A stretch of DNA of 58,569 nucleotides from Bacteroidales bacterium (lineage in GTDB: Bacteria; Bacteroidota; Bacteroidia; Bacteroidales; ML635J-15). Shown in pieces: positions 8,641 to 18,147 of the stretch (positions are counted from its first letter, which is position 1; each line of letters starts with the position of its first letter). Location: contig JAFZLK010000028.1 of NCBI GenBank assembly GCA_017551515.1, forward strand, positions 1-58,569, in the 5' to 3' direction. A program made the position numbers and the translations under genes. The notes beneath the pieces are model-generated. The model worked only from the letters and a program-made list of their open reading frames with translations, did not search any database and had not been told where the DNA came from.

Positions 8641-9660
8641 TTACAAGTTTGATGTTGTATATAAGTTAGGACTCACCAACCTCGGAACACAATTCTCTAT
8701 TTCGGCGGGCAACAAGGCAAAATATGCGGTATCTGCGGTAATTTCGGCGGTGAGAATTGCAGTGCGTGTATTTATCGGCTTTTTCTGGTCGAAAATGAAA
8801 TTGCCTATGCTGTAATAGATTGGAACGCCGTTGTATGTCTCCACTGTCTGCAGGCAATGAGGATGATGTCCGACAATGCAGTCGGCACCTGCTTGCACAA
8901 GTCTATGAGCATCGCACACCTGATAATAGGAAGGTGTTTCCACATGCTCCACGCCCCAATGCAACATTACAATCACAAAGCAATTTGAATCATGGTGTTT
9001 CAAGCTATCAATCTGCGATTCGATGTCGTCAATGGTGCTTTCCGAAACACAAGGAAGACTGTCGAGATATTCCCAGTTTTCGGAAGGAACACGCAAAGAT
9101 GTTATCAAATAAACCTTTCGCGGAGTTTCGGCAAGCAACTGAGGTTCAATGGATTCGGCAATGGAATTTCCATAACCAAGCGGAATCATACCATACTTGC
9201 GTATCTGCATTTGCGTATCGGCAAGTCCACGCCGACCTTGGTCCATCGAATGATTGTTTGCCAAATTCAAATGGGTAAATCCATGTTCGTAAAGTGTTTG
9301 TAACCAATCAGGTTCACCTCGGAATATAAAGCGTTTGTTTATTGGTGCGACAATGCTAGTTGCTGGACACTCGAGATTGCCAATGACAAAATCGTTCGCA
9401 GCAAACACCGAATCTATCTCGGGACGGAAAAGCGAATCAACACCATGCTTTTCTATGAACTTGCGAACACCCCTATCGAGCAAAATATCACCGGTAAAAG
9501 CGATGCGCAAAGTGTCGTAGTGTGGAATGTTAATGACTTGTTTTTCAGTTGAAGCATTTCTGCAACTATAACAAGCCAACAGACATATCAACAATAAAAT
9601 AGAAAAGAAGGCACGATATATCATGCCTTCCATTTTCTTATTTTCGCGAACTAATTTCAT
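8641..9660 (-). CDS. CapA-family lipoprotein (PgsA-like metallophosphatase fold)
   Basis: About 339 aa. It has a lipoprotein-type N-terminus (LLLICLLACYSC) and then the CapA/PgsA core: IAFTGDILLDRGVR, IGNLECPAT, LNLANNHSMDQG, VMLHWGVEH, VGHHPHCLQ and YYSIGNFIFDQ. These supply the Asp, Asn and His residues of the calcineurin-like metal site. Relatives take part in poly-gamma-glutamate or capsule processing, but the substrate here is unknown. ATG 9660 is chosen because it shares a base with the stop of the upstream DUF3160 gene (TAATG). Last gene of a three-lipoprotein operon. Confidence 0.85.
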   Translation of the reverse strand: MKLVRENKKMEGMIYRAFFSILLLICLLACYSCRNASTEKQVINIPHYDTLRIAFTGDILLDRGVRKFIEKHGVDSLFRPEIDSVFAANDFVIGNLECPATSIVAPINKRFIFRGEPDWLQTLYEHGFTHLNLANNHSMDQGRRGLADTQMQIRKYGMIPLGYGNSIAESIEPQLLAETPRKVYLITSLRVPSENWEYLDSLPCVSESTIDDIESQIDSLKHHDSNCFVIVMLHWGVEHVETPSYYQVCDAHRLVQAGADCIVGHHPHCLQTVETYNGVPIYYSIGNFIFDQKKPINTRTAILTAEITADTAYFALLPAEIENCVPRLVSPNLYTTSNL

Positions 9661-12128
9661 TAGCAACCAGAACTATAGAATATTATCTCGTTGTCTTTCG
9701 GCATTTTACCCGGAGCATATAGTTCCTTTATCCATTCTGGAACACCATAACCAGGTGCTTCCTCCAACATCTTCTGCCATTCTTCATCAGTAAGTCTAGG
9801 ATTGCCTAACGGAACATCAAACTCCCTGTACGACAATACAGCACCGCGAGTCAACCAAAGTTTTCCTTCAATCTCCACAATGACATAAATTGTGTTGACA
9901 TTTCCAGTGGCGGCATACAATATAGACTTTTCGGGATTGTTGCCAGAATTTGCGGTATAAATGTCAGCAACGACAGCCACCTTGCGGTCGGCGCCTTTAA
10001 CTTCGTACCAATCATAAATCCTTTCATCAGCACCAGCGTTCAGCATATCGAGCGTAAGCCATTCAAAATCACTACCTATTATTTGAATCTGCTGGTATTC
10101 GTTTTCAGTCAATTTCTTGCCAGCCAACTCCTTCTCGCTCACCGATTTCAAGAACTGAGCCTTTTCGCGCATATTATCAGTAATATCCTGAGCCTTTGCT
10201 GTAAGCATTCCATTGGCCTTCAGCACATTCTCTGTTTTGTCAAGCAATTCGAGGGCTTTGTTCCAATATGCCAGATTAGGTTCTACATATCCAACAACAA
10301 TAGGATCAGGCAAATCTTCGCCACCACCACACTCAGCACCCATAGGCTGTTCTCCATAAAGTATGCAGTCGTGCTTTAGCTCAGCCCACGAAGCGAGTGC
10401 AGCGTTTATGTTCTTCTTTGCCCACTGGTATGTCTTCATGAAGTACGGCTGACGCGAATCCTTCTCCAACAAGGTGTTAAGCGACTGCATCCACTTGTTG
10501 TACATCGAAGCGTCCCAGTTGACTGTCTTCATGGTCTTCTTTACTTTTTCAAACTCAGCCACATAATCCGACCATTTTTTATCTTCCTGATATTCATCGA
10601 TAAGAATCTTGTATGCATCATCGCTACCGAAAGCTGCAAGGACATCCAAACCTTTGGGTAATGCACGTTGCGTAGGTTTGCTAGTAACATCAACAAGTTC
10701 CTGAAGAATCTCATTATCTGCAAGATACCTCTGAGGCATCAAATTAATCTTATCTTTGCACGAAACAAGTTGCTTTGGCGAAATGCGGTTCTGCTGGTCG
10801 GCAATTTTCTGAATTACAGAGCGGAACTTCTTCATTTCGGAAGCATTGCCAATAATCTTTTCGGCAGTCAGGTTCGACTTTGCCATTTCCTGCGTAAGCT
10901 GCATAACCGACACATTGTCAGGCTCTCCAACGATGAAAGTAATAGGCTCGACTATGCCCTTGTACCTTTTCTGCAAGTCGGCACTTTTCCTGATAACATC
11001 GGCATTAAGAACTGCCCTGCCGAACTGAATATCATCATCAAGACAGAACGAAACATACTGGAACCACATCATCGACTTGAAGTAACGCTTGAAGGCATCG
11101 TCGCGAGTGTAGTGACCACGCGGACGGAACAAACTATATGGGAACATAACATCTTCCCATCCTAGAAATTCCGAAAAATTGTCGGATGCCTTATTTACAT
11201 TGCCGATTTCCTCATCAAAATACTCCTTGTATTTGGCAGGAACTTCATAATTCTTGTTGTCTGTCAACAGGCTAAGGCCTATAGCATAGAAAGTTGCATT
11301 GTATTCGGCTGCATCCTTTATTACAGGGTCGGAAGCGCTTTTTGCAATCTTCAGCATTTCGGAATGCATGGTGGTGGCAAAACTTTTCAGTTCGCCCATC
11401 AGCTTGGTCTGCTCAAGGTCGCGAAGCAGAAAATCGAAATACATGTGATACAACTGCAAGTACATATCAGTAGTCACAAAGCTCGGAAAATCAGAGTAGT
11501 CGTTCTTCTCGTAAATGTGGAACAACTGCTCGTCTGTACCTTCGACAATGGCAAAACCGTTCTTCGAAATCAGATCCTTGAAACCATTTTCAGCATCCTT
11601 CATCTGGTACATATTACAAACATTGTTGTAATTGACAAGATAGCCTTCGAGCGGATTGAAGTTTGACTTCTGCAATTCCTCTTCACGAGCCTTGATTTTT
11701 TCGATAAACTTATTCTGCTCATCGGTGTATTTCACCTTCACAGGATCGCCATAAGCCTTCTCAATTGCAATATCATAGTACCAAGATGTAGCGCCATAGA
11801 CATGCCTCAAAAAAGCGTCGGTAAAGCAATAGCCCTGCTGAGCAGCAAAAATGTTACGCAAAATGCGCAAGTCGGCAAGATTGAATTTGGAAATATCCAT
11901 GTCCAAGTCAACCTTGTTCTTCATGTTTTCAATATCGACATGGCAACCGGAAATGTAAGTTGGCAAATCGCAGTCAAACGTCATTTTCGGAGCATCAGGA
12001 TTTTCCTTCTTTACAACCTCTTCTGTTTTAGCGGTTTCGCCATCCTTGTTATCCTTGGACTTGCATCCAAATACTATCATCGAAACAGCGAACACCACGC
12101 ATAACGCACTAATACTAAGTCTCTTCAT
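9660..12128 (-). CDS. DUF3160 lipoprotein with YARHG domain
   Basis: 822 aa, large surface or periplasmic lipoprotein (signal ends MIVFGCKSK, Cys22). Residues about 80-125 match a YARHG module (LRILRNIFAAQQGYCF ... WYYD), followed by the long alpha-helical DUF3160 region to the end (FPYSLFRPRGHYT, MMWFQYVSFCL, VVADIYTANSG, VGNPRLTDEEW-like segments). The domain is common in Bacteroidota and its biochemistry is unknown. It is tightly coupled to a small lipoprotein upstream (1-bp gap) and to the CapA gene downstream (1-bp overlap), which suggests one envelope complex. Confidence 0.88.
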   Translation of the reverse strand: MKRLSISALCVVFAVSMIVFGCKSKDNKDGETAKTEEVVKKENPDAPKMTFDCDLPTYISGCHVDIENMKNKVDLDMDISKFNLADLRILRNIFAAQQGYCFTDAFLRHVYGATSWYYDIAIEKAYGDPVKVKYTDEQNKFIEKIKAREEELQKSNFNPLEGYLVNYNNVCNMYQMKDAENGFKDLISKNGFAIVEGTDEQLFHIYEKNDYSDFPSFVTTDMYLQLYHMYFDFLLRDLEQTKLMGELKSFATTMHSEMLKIAKSASDPVIKDAAEYNATFYAIGLSLLTDNKNYEVPAKYKEYFDEEIGNVNKASDNFSEFLGWEDVMFPYSLFRPRGHYTRDDAFKRYFKSMMWFQYVSFCLDDDIQFGRAVLNADVIRKSADLQKRYKGIVEPITFIVGEPDNVSVMQLTQEMAKSNLTAEKIIGNASEMKKFRSVIQKIADQQNRISPKQLVSCKDKINLMPQRYLADNEILQELVDVTSKPTQRALPKGLDVLAAFGSDDAYKILIDEYQEDKKWSDYVAEFEKVKKTMKTVNWDASMYNKWMQSLNTLLEKDSRQPYFMKTYQWAKKNINAALASWAELKHDCILYGEQPMGAECGGGEDLPDPIVVGYVEPNLAYWNKALELLDKTENVLKANGMLTAKAQDITDNMREKAQFLKSVSEKELAGKKLTENEYQQIQIIGSDFEWLTLDMLNAGADERIYDWYEVKGADRKVAVVADIYTANSGNNPEKSILYAATGNVNTIYVIVEIEGKLWLTRGAVLSYREFDVPLGNPRLTDEEWQKMLEEAPGYGVPEWIKELYAPGKMPKDNEIIFYSSGC

Positions 12129-12129
12129 A

Positions 12130-12645
12130 TTATTTTTCGTTTAAAATTTCCATTGAGTCGTCAAATTCAAAATCACGGCAAATATACCTAATAAATTTCA
12201 CACCGAAAGAACTCCATTGGTATTCTGCCACCAAAAATTTTCCGTTTTTCTCTTCCTCCACACTTCTGAGCCTTGTCTCGCCATCAACTACCACCACATT
12301 GAAATCGACAACAGGTTGCCCTAACCTCGACCCCATCCACAGCGGACGCACCTTGCCTTCGAGATTGCGAAACATGAAAACGCGCTTGCGTACAACCGGA
12401 TCGAAACGAGTTTTCTTCTCCACACCGACAATGGCATCTACAATGCTATCGCCGTCCATGTCGCCTGTGCAAAAACGATATACAGGGAAACGCAACTCCC
12501 ACACATCGCGACTGCAGTCTGTCTCCAAGACGACATTATACAATGAGTCGTTGACCTTTTCAAGCGAAAAGCCACCATTGTCGGTTGCCGTAGCACACGA
12601 GACGAGAAGTGCCGCCACTATTGATATTACGAGTACAAACCTCAT
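12130..12645 (-). CDS. Small lipoprotein, first gene of the CapA/DUF3160 operon
   Basis: 171 aa from the chosen ATG. The signal peptide ends LLVSC, so it is a lipoprotein. Residues about 50-140 contain an FG-GAP/VCBS-like strand pattern (GDMDGDSIVDAIVGVEKK, MFRNLEGKVRPLW), though only one repeat is visible. I do not recognise a named family. The next gene starts 1 bp after its stop. Just upstream begins a 12.70-12.97 kb repeat array, so the promoter must lie within or before that array; I see no perfect TAnnTTTG box. Confidence 0.7.
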   Translation of the reverse strand: MRFVLVISIVAALLVSCATATDNGGFSLEKVNDSLYNVVLETDCSRDVWELRFPVYRFCTGDMDGDSIVDAIVGVEKKTRFDPVVRKRVFMFRNLEGKVRPLWMGSRLGQPVVDFNVVVVDGETRLRSVEEEKNGKFLVAEYQWSSFGVKFIRYICRDFEFDDSMEILNEK

Positions 12646-12707
12646 AGGGTACAAAGGTAAAGAGAATTTACGAGTTACGAATTACGATTGACAAATTTAT
12701 TGTTTTT

Positions 12708-12968
12708 ATGGCTACGCCGTTTCTATGCCTGTGGCGTTTCTACGCTACGCTGTTTCTTAGTTTCAAGTTTCTAGGTTTCTATGCCTACGGCGTTTCTATG
12801 GGCTACGCCCGTTTCTAATTGTTTCAGGGTTTAACTTCGTTGAGGGCTTCGCCGTTCTATGCCTGCGGCGTTTCTGTGTTTCTGGGTTTCTACGCTACGC
12901 TGTTTCTAGGTTTAACTTCGTTGAAGGCTTCGCCGTTCAATGGCTTCGCCGTTTCTAAGTTTCTGGTT
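12708..12968. repeat. Mini-hairpin repeat array
   Basis: About 260 bp of short units, each a tiny hairpin with a 3-base loop (GGC-TAC-GCC, GCC-TGT-GGC, GCC-TAC-GGC, GGGC-TAC-GCCC, GGC-TTC-GCC, CTTC-GTT-GAAG) joined by GTTTCTA or TTTCTATG linkers. No reading frame spans it. Related units occur near 44.95, 56.55 and 58.3-58.45 kb. Confidence 0.85.
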
Positions 12969-13024
12969 TGATGTAACGAACAAATATCTTTTTACGAAAA
13001 AACAAAAAAGCAAAAACAATTCAT

Positions 13025-13033
13025 TATATTCGC
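13025..13033 (+). promoter_or_regulatory. Promoter -7 box of the alcohol dehydrogenase gene
   Basis: TATATTCGC, one mismatch from TAnnTTTGC, 15 bp before the ATG. Confidence 0.5.
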
Positions 13034-13048
13034 AAAAAATTTAAAACT

Positions 13049-14215
13049 ATGATTTACGATTTCACTTACGAAAACCCAACGAGAATACATTTTGGAAAGA
13101 ACTCTCTCGAGAAACTTCCAGAAGAACTAAACAAATTCGGCAAAAACATACTGCTCGTTTATGGCAAAAACTCAATAAAGGCTACTGGTCTGTACGACAA
13201 GATTATGAAGATTTTAACTGACTGCGATAAAAATGTAACGGAACTTGCAGGCATAAACTCCAATCCGCGTTACTCGCAGGTAATGGCTGGTGCAAAACTC
13301 GTTCGCGACAACAACATAGACCTCATTCTTGCCGTTGGTGGCGGAAGTGTGGTCGATTGCTCGAAAGGAATTGCCGCATCGGCATACTATAACGGTGATG
13401 CATGGGCGCATTACTGGGAACAGCAAGGTCCAATCGAAAACAAAGTCGTAGCCGTAGCATCGGTGCTGACAATGACAGGAACCGCCTCGGAAATGAACAC
13501 AGGTTCGGTAATCACCAACGAGGACAAAAAGCTGAAATTAGGCCGCGTCTTCCCCTTCCCGGACCTTTGCCCCAAATTCTCGATTCTTAACCCAGAATAC
13601 ACATATACTGTTCCTAAGATTCAAATGGTCAGTGGTATAGCCGACATTTTCTCTCACCTCATGGAACAATATTTCGGTGGCGATGACGACTGCACAAGCG
13701 ACTATCTGCTCGAAGGCGTGATGCTGTCGCTCATAAACTCATCGCGCAAGGCAATTGTCAATCCGCACGACTACGAAGCACGAAGCAACATAATGTGGTG
13801 TGCAACAATGGGATTGAACAAAATCCTCGCTCTGTCGAAAATGCAGGACTGGGAAGTACACATGATAGAACACCAACTCGGAGCATATACCGACTGTCCT
13901 CACGGAATAGGATTGGCTATAATATCACCGGCATACTACCGCTACATATATAAATTCGGTCTGCCGAAGTTCGTTCGCTTTGCGAAGAACATCTGGCATG
14001 TAAACACAACTGGCAAAACCGATGAACAGATTGCCCTTGAAGGAATTGCATGCCTCGAATCGTTCTTCCGCGAACTTGGAATCCCCGCCACACTCCGCGA
14101 AGTTGGAACCACCGAGGATATGCTTCCGCTAATTGCAAAATCGACAATTCCGGGTGGCGGATACAAGAAAATGGAAGCAGATGACATACTTGTAGTTCTA
14201 AAAAATTGTTTCTAA
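13049..14215 (+). CDS. Iron-containing alcohol dehydrogenase (butanol dehydrogenase-like)
   Basis: 388 aa, group III (Fe-dependent) alcohol dehydrogenase that reduces aldehydes to alcohols with NAD(P)H, as in YqhD and clostridial butanol dehydrogenases. NAD(P)-binding motif GGGSVVDCSKGIA (about residues 97-109). Metal ligands are an Asp and His in DIFSHLMEQYF and two His in HMIEHQLGAYTDCPHGIGLA. Length and N-terminus (MIYDFTYENPTRIHFGK) fit the YqhD/BdhB branch. The following MBL lipoprotein lies 15 bp downstream on the same strand. The physiological aldehyde is unknown. Confidence 0.92.
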   Translation: MIYDFTYENPTRIHFGKNSLEKLPEELNKFGKNILLVYGKNSIKATGLYDKIMKILTDCDKNVTELAGINSNPRYSQVMAGAKLVRDNNIDLILAVGGGSVVDCSKGIAASAYYNGDAWAHYWEQQGPIENKVVAVASVLTMTGTASEMNTGSVITNEDKKLKLGRVFPFPDLCPKFSILNPEYTYTVPKIQMVSGIADIFSHLMEQYFGGDDDCTSDYLLEGVMLSLINSSRKAIVNPHDYEARSNIMWCATMGLNKILALSKMQDWEVHMIEHQLGAYTDCPHGIGLAIISPAYYRYIYKFGLPKFVRFAKNIWHVNTTGKTDEQIALEGIACLESFFRELGIPATLREVGTTEDMLPLIAKSTIPGGGYKKMEADDILVVLKNCF

Positions 14216-14230
14216 CAAATACCATTAACA

Positions 14231-15064
14231 ATGAAAAACTGCTTTTTTAAAACCGCAACTATCATAATTGCTACGATTATTGTTGCATCATGCTCGTCGA
14301 ATGGCGACAAACCTGTCACTGCAGAAACATCCGAAGCCGAAAATCATAAAATAGACACTCTAATTGCAATACAAGACAGTCCGCAACAAATGCCATCCTA
14401 TCTTTTTGCAGGACAATATGACGAATTGCTGAATGAGATTTTGCCAGAAGGAACAGTCGAATCTTCAATTAATGCATTTCTGCTTGAGCGAGGCGACAAA
14501 ATGGTGCTTTTTGATGCTGGACTAGGCGAGTCGCAAAACGGTCATCTGCGGGAAAAACTGGATTCAATAGGAATATCGACCGATGATATTACCGACATTT
14601 GCATCACACATTTCCATGGTGACCACATCGGTGGACTGCTCACAGCAAACGGCGAGGCGGTTTTCAAGAATGCAAAATTGCACTTTTCAGATTTGGAATT
14701 GGAAACTTGGACTGTTGGCGTTTTTAAAGACAGGGACGAAACTGTCAAAAATATGCTTACTGCATACGCAAACCGCTATGAAACATTTCATGCAGGCGAT
14801 ACGATTATTGACGGAATCGTAACCATTGCCGCACCAGGACACACGCCAGGACATACATTGTTCGATATTGGCGATGCAATAATTGTTGGTGACCTTCTAC
14901 ACGCAGTTGACCTACAAATCGAGCATCCCGAATTTTCTGCATTATATGATTTTAATCCGCTAGAGGCCAGAGAAACAAGAATATCGATGTTAGAAAAAAT
15001 CCGCGACACTCACAAGCCAATGGCAGGAATGCATTTCACTGCTCCGTTCATAATAAAACTTTAG
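14231..15064 (+). CDS. MBL-fold hydrolase lipoprotein
   Basis: 277 aa, metallo-beta-lactamase-fold hydrolase. The N-terminus ends IVASCSS, a lipobox, so it is probably membrane-anchored in the envelope. The metal-binding motif THFHGDHIGG (HxHxDH) is at about residues 128-137, with further ligands in the GHTPGHTLF block near 203-211 and the Asp in VGDLLH. The domain matches the lactonase/glyoxalase-II-like branch. It lies 15 bp after the alcohol dehydrogenase and 6 bp before the Met-sulfoxide reductase gene, probably one operon. Substrate unknown. Confidence 0.85.
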   Translation: MKNCFFKTATIIIATIIVASCSSNGDKPVTAETSEAENHKIDTLIAIQDSPQQMPSYLFAGQYDELLNEILPEGTVESSINAFLLERGDKMVLFDAGLGESQNGHLREKLDSIGISTDDITDICITHFHGDHIGGLLTANGEAVFKNAKLHFSDLELETWTVGVFKDRDETVKNMLTAYANRYETFHAGDTIIDGIVTIAAPGHTPGHTLFDIGDAIIVGDLLHAVDLQIEHPEFSALYDFNPLEARETRISMLEKIRDTHKPMAGMHFTAPFIIKL

Positions 15065-15070
15065 TCAAAC

Positions 15071-15538
15071 ATGACAAAAGAGGAAAAATACGAAAACCTA
15101 CTTGCGCAGGTCAAAGCATTCGCAGATGCAGAAAATGACGAAATCGCACTAATGGCAAATGTGGCTGCACTTATACACGAAACAATGGGTTTCTGGTGGA
15201 CTGGCTTCTACCGCGTTGTAGGACAAGAACTTGTTCTGGGACCATTCCAAGGACCTGTCGCATGCACTCGAATAAAATTCGGTCGTGGAGTCTGCGGAAC
15301 GGCGTGGAAAGAAAAAAGGACTATTATCGTTGACGATGTTGAACAATTTCCCGGACACATAGCATGTAGCAGTGCATCTAAAAGTGAAATTGTTGTGCCT
15401 ATTTTCAGCGATGGAAATGTAATTGCAGAACTCGACATCGACAGCGAAAAACTGTCCACATTTGACAAAATTGATAAAAATTATCTGGAAAAGATTACGA
15501 TGCTCTACCTGTCGCCAAAATCAATGGTCTTAAGATAG
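15071..15538 (+). CDS. msrC: Free methionine-(R)-sulfoxide reductase (GAF type)
   Basis: 155 aa, a single GAF domain of the fRMsr type, which reduces free Met-R-sulfoxide with thioredoxin as electron donor. The signature segments are FWWTGFYRV, PVACTRIKFGRGVCGTAW and HIACSSASKSEIVVP, which carry three Cys in the positions used for catalysis and resolution. Its last 34 bases overlap the convergent DUF3109 gene. The thioredoxin reductase at 40.6 kb could complete the reducing chain. Confidence 0.92.
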   Translation: MTKEEKYENLLAQVKAFADAENDEIALMANVAALIHETMGFWWTGFYRVVGQELVLGPFQGPVACTRIKFGRGVCGTAWKEKRTIIVDDVEQFPGHIACSSASKSEIVVPIFSDGNVIAELDIDSEKLSTFDKIDKNYLEKITMLYLSPKSMVLR

Positions 15539-16095
15539 TCGGCGGCAACGCACATTTCCTTGTACCACTCTTCGCCATATTTGCGGATTAGCGGTTCTTT
15601 CAAATACTCGAAAATCTTGATATTTCGCTCGTTGCCAAGTTTTACCGCATCCTTGCAAATATTCCACACATCGTAGTTTACCGCCTCAAACGATGCATAT
15701 CTTTTAGTCCTTATCGGGTACAGGTGGCACGAAATCGGCTTGCGGAAATCGACAAGACCTTCCTCCCAAGCCTTTTCTATCTCGCAATAAATGATGCCAT
15801 CGGCATTACGGTTGGCGAAAACACAAGCACCAGCTTTGCCAATGATTGATGTCGTCAATTCGCCCTCAATATCCAGCATAGAAACACCTTTTTCGTCAAT
15901 GACAGCCTTGGCTTCATCGGACAGACGATTGTATATTATCGGTAGGATTTCCTTCAGTTTCTCTTCTTCTGCCTTTTCGAGCGGAGCACCCGAATCGCCT
16001 TCAACACAACAGATTCCCTTGCACTTGGCAATGTCGCAAGCGAAGCACTTCCGAAAGACATCAAAATGAACAACCTTGTCATCAATCTCAATCAT
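15505..16095 (-). CDS. DUF3109 family cysteine-rich protein
   Basis: 196 aa from the chosen start, which is 4 bp after the rnz stop. It matches DUF3109, common in Bacteroidota and of unknown function. The N-terminal cluster CFACDIAKCKGICC, then GACVF, IYCE, ISCHLYP and a late MCV give many conserved Cys, typical of a zinc or Fe-S site as in YkgJ-like proteins. No signal peptide, so cytoplasmic. Operon: DUF308 membrane protein, rnz, this gene. Its 3' end overlaps convergent msrC by 34 bp. Confidence 0.82.
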   Translation of the reverse strand: MIEIDDKVVHFDVFRKCFACDIAKCKGICCVEGDSGAPLEKAEEEKLKEILPIIYNRLSDEAKAVIDEKGVSMLDIEGELTTSIIGKAGACVFANRNADGIIYCEIEKAWEEGLVDFRKPISCHLYPIRTKRYASFEAVNYDVWNICKDAVKLGNERNIKIFEYLKEPLIRKYGEEWYKEMCVAADYLKTIDFGDR

Positions 16096-16099
16096 AGCA

Positions 16100-17008
16100 T
16101 CAAATTTCAATTTCAAGACCATCACGAGCCTCAATTGCATCTGGAAAAACCGTCCTTGCCTCTGCCATAAGTTCTGATGCCGGATAGCGGGTTGAAAAAT
16201 GTCCTAGAACCAAGCGTTTTGCAGATATGCTCTTTGCAAGTTCAGTCGCCTGAATGGTCGTTGTATGGCATGTCAACTTTGCAAGTTCTGCATCCTTAGC
16301 CATAAATGTCGCCTCATGGTAAAGCAAATCGGCATTTCCTGCGAATTCTGCCAGCCGCTTCAACGGCAGAGTGTCGGAACAATAGGCATAAGTCTTCGGT
16401 GTTGGCGGAAGGATAGTTGCATCATCGCTTTTCAGAATGGAACCATTGCCAAGTTCAACATCCTCTCCCCTTTTCAAACTAACAATCTGCGCAATAGACA
16501 AGTCATAGTCCTCGATAAAATCCTTACGGATATTCCTTTCTTTTTCTTTCTCACGGAAAAGGAATCCCCATGTCGGTTTGGTATGCACAAGCGGAAAACT
16601 GTAAACATCAAGGTTTTTGTCGCTGTGAATTAGATTTATACCATCTGGATTTAGATAGTTGTAATTTACCTTAAAACCAAGTTCGTGGTCGAGCGAAGCA
16701 AAAAGGTTGGTACATATTTGCTCAAGTTTTTCGGGACAATATATGTTAAGTTCAGTCTTGCGACCAAGCATCGAAAATGTTGACAGCAGTCCGAATAGCC
16801 CGAAAATATGGTCACCATGTATGTGTGAAATGAAAATATTCCTTAGTCTTCCGAAAGACAAGGAATATTCTCGCATTCTTATCTGCGCACCTTCGCCACA
16901 ATCAATAAGATACGGAGTAGCATTGTACATTACGACCTGCGATGAAGTCTGCCGATGCACTGTCGGCAACGCAGAACTGCTACCGAGTATCCTAATGGAA
17001 AAGGACAT
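16100..17008 (-). CDS. rnz: Ribonuclease Z
   Basis: 302 aa, short-form tRNase Z, the zinc endonuclease that removes tRNA 3' trailers. It opens with the beta-lactamase fold (MSFSIRILGSSSALPT) and has the metal motif SHIHGDHIFG (about residues 61-70), with later ligands in HEATF and LGHFSTRYP. The start overlaps the stop of the upstream DUF308 gene by one base (TAATG). Confidence 0.95.
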   Translation of the reverse strand: MSFSIRILGSSSALPTVHRQTSSQVVMYNATPYLIDCGEGAQIRMREYSLSFGRLRNIFISHIHGDHIFGLFGLLSTFSMLGRKTELNIYCPEKLEQICTNLFASLDHELGFKVNYNYLNPDGINLIHSDKNLDVYSFPLVHTKPTWGFLFREKEKERNIRKDFIEDYDLSIAQIVSLKRGEDVELGNGSILKSDDATILPPTPKTYAYCSDTLPLKRLAEFAGNADLLYHEATFMAKDAELAKLTCHTTTIQATELAKSISAKRLVLGHFSTRYPASELMAEARTVFPDAIEARDGLEIEI

Positions 17009-17664
17009 TATTCAACGGTAGTTTTTTCGTCTTCAACGATTTCGGCCTCAGCCTCAACGGTTTCAACTTCAGGCTTTTGTCCGTCAGTAAGCAGATTTTC
17101 GTTGAACAACTTTATAACCTTGCGAACCAAGAACGACTCGAAAAGCAACAGCAAGCCGAGCAGAATCATAATTACGCCAAGGGTTACAGCCATCACCTTG
17201 TTGCCAAATTCAGGATCGCGTATGAACATGTAACCAAGCACAGCAACAGCAATAAGCACGACCAACGATGAAATCAGATAAACCAAAGAAAGTTTCGAGC
17301 CTTTCTCACGATATACGAGAGTTATTATTATCATGAATACCGCTGCAAGCAATATTATTGCACCAAGAATTATTGCAAAAATCCTTGTCAACTCTGCTGC
17401 AAAGCAGAACAAAAGCACGCCACCTATAAGAGCGAATGCGAACATTATTATCATCAATGACTTTTCGAGTTTCGAATCGCCATCTTTACTCTTTGCTATA
17501 CGCATTACAAGCATGAACAAACTCATAAGAGCAATTGCACCGCCTGCAATCTGAATCAGATGCTCGAAGAAATCTTCGCCACAAACTATTGCAACAACTC
17601 CTATTATTGCGATGACAATACCACTGATTGTCATGGAATTAGCAACAAACAACGACTTTTTCAT
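17008..17664 (-). CDS. DUF308 (HdeD-like) membrane protein
   Basis: 218 aa with about six hydrophobic segments (for example SGIVIAIIGVVAIVCG, IIMFAFALIGGVLLFCF, VMAVTLGVIMILLGLLLLF) and an acidic Glu/Val-rich tail. The repeated pattern of paired helices fits the DUF308/HdeD family, small inner-membrane proteins linked to acid stress in enterics but mostly uncharacterised. First gene of the DUF308-rnz-DUF3109 operon. Function not assignable from sequence. Confidence 0.75.
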   Translation of the reverse strand: MKKSLFVANSMTISGIVIAIIGVVAIVCGEDFFEHLIQIAGGAIALMSLFMLVMRIAKSKDGDSKLEKSLMIIMFAFALIGGVLLFCFAAELTRIFAIILGAIILLAAVFMIIITLVYREKGSKLSLVYLISSLVVLIAVAVLGYMFIRDPEFGNKVMAVTLGVIMILLGLLLLFESFLVRKVIKLFNENLLTDGQKPEVETVEAEAEIVEDEKTTVE

Positions 17665-17696
17665 CTTTATAAAATTTTACTATGTTATATTCAACG

Positions 17697-17728
17697 AAAA
17701 AAGCCCCAAAGACATAAATCTCGGAGCT
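17697..17728 (-). terminator. Intrinsic terminator after rplS
   Basis: Imperfect hairpin built from AGCCCC.AAGA and TCT.GGAGCT arms, with a T-run on the minus strand next to GGGGCT. Confidence 0.6.
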
Positions 17729-17753
17729 AAATATCTTTTTCACACAATAAGAA

Positions 17754-18101
17754 TTAGAATCTCTTTTCTTTGATTCTTGCCTTCTTACCAGTAAGTTCGC
17801 GCAGGTAGTAAATCTTAGCTCTACGAACTCTACCGTACTTGTTAACATCAATCGAATCAATAAACGGAGATGCGAACGGGAAAACTCTTTCTACACCAAA
17901 TGTACCCGACATCTTGCGCACTGTGAAAGTTGCTGTGCGACCTGTTCCGTTAAGCTGTATCACTACGCCTCTGAACTGCTGGATTCTCTCCTTGTTACCT
18001 TCCTTAATCTTATAGCTTACTGTGATAGTATCACCTGCCTTGAACTTTGGGAACTCCTTTACCTGTTCCAAATTCTGTTCAACAATATTCATTAAATTCA
18101 T
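17754..18101 (-). CDS. rplS: 50S ribosomal protein L19 (bL19)
   Basis: 115 aa, bL19, at the 30S-50S interface. Conserved segments: [44 protein letters not shown] and [21 protein letters not shown]. The in-frame GTG at 18104 is possible, but ATG 18101 gives the usual family N-terminus. Monocistronic, with a terminator after it and a near-consensus promoter box at 18140. Confidence 0.97.
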   Translation of the reverse strand: MNLMNIVEQNLEQVKEFPKFKAGDTITVSYKIKEGNKERIQQFRGVVIQLNGTGRTATFTVRKMSGTFGVERVFPFASPFIDSIDVNKYGRVRRAKIYYLRELTGKKARIKEKRF

Positions 18102-18139
18102 CACGAAAACTTTTTATTATTCCTTAAAATTTTTGGACT

Positions 18140-18147
18140 GCAATATT
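18140..18147 (-). promoter_or_regulatory. rplS promoter -7 box
   Basis: TAATATTG on the minus strand, one mismatch from TAnnTTTG, 38 bp before the rplS ATG. The rest of the 18105-18252 gap shows nothing. Confidence 0.5.

Noticed and set aside
12708..12968. CRISPR array
   Set aside because: Units are too short and irregular, there are no unique spacers of constant length, and no cas gene is in the window.
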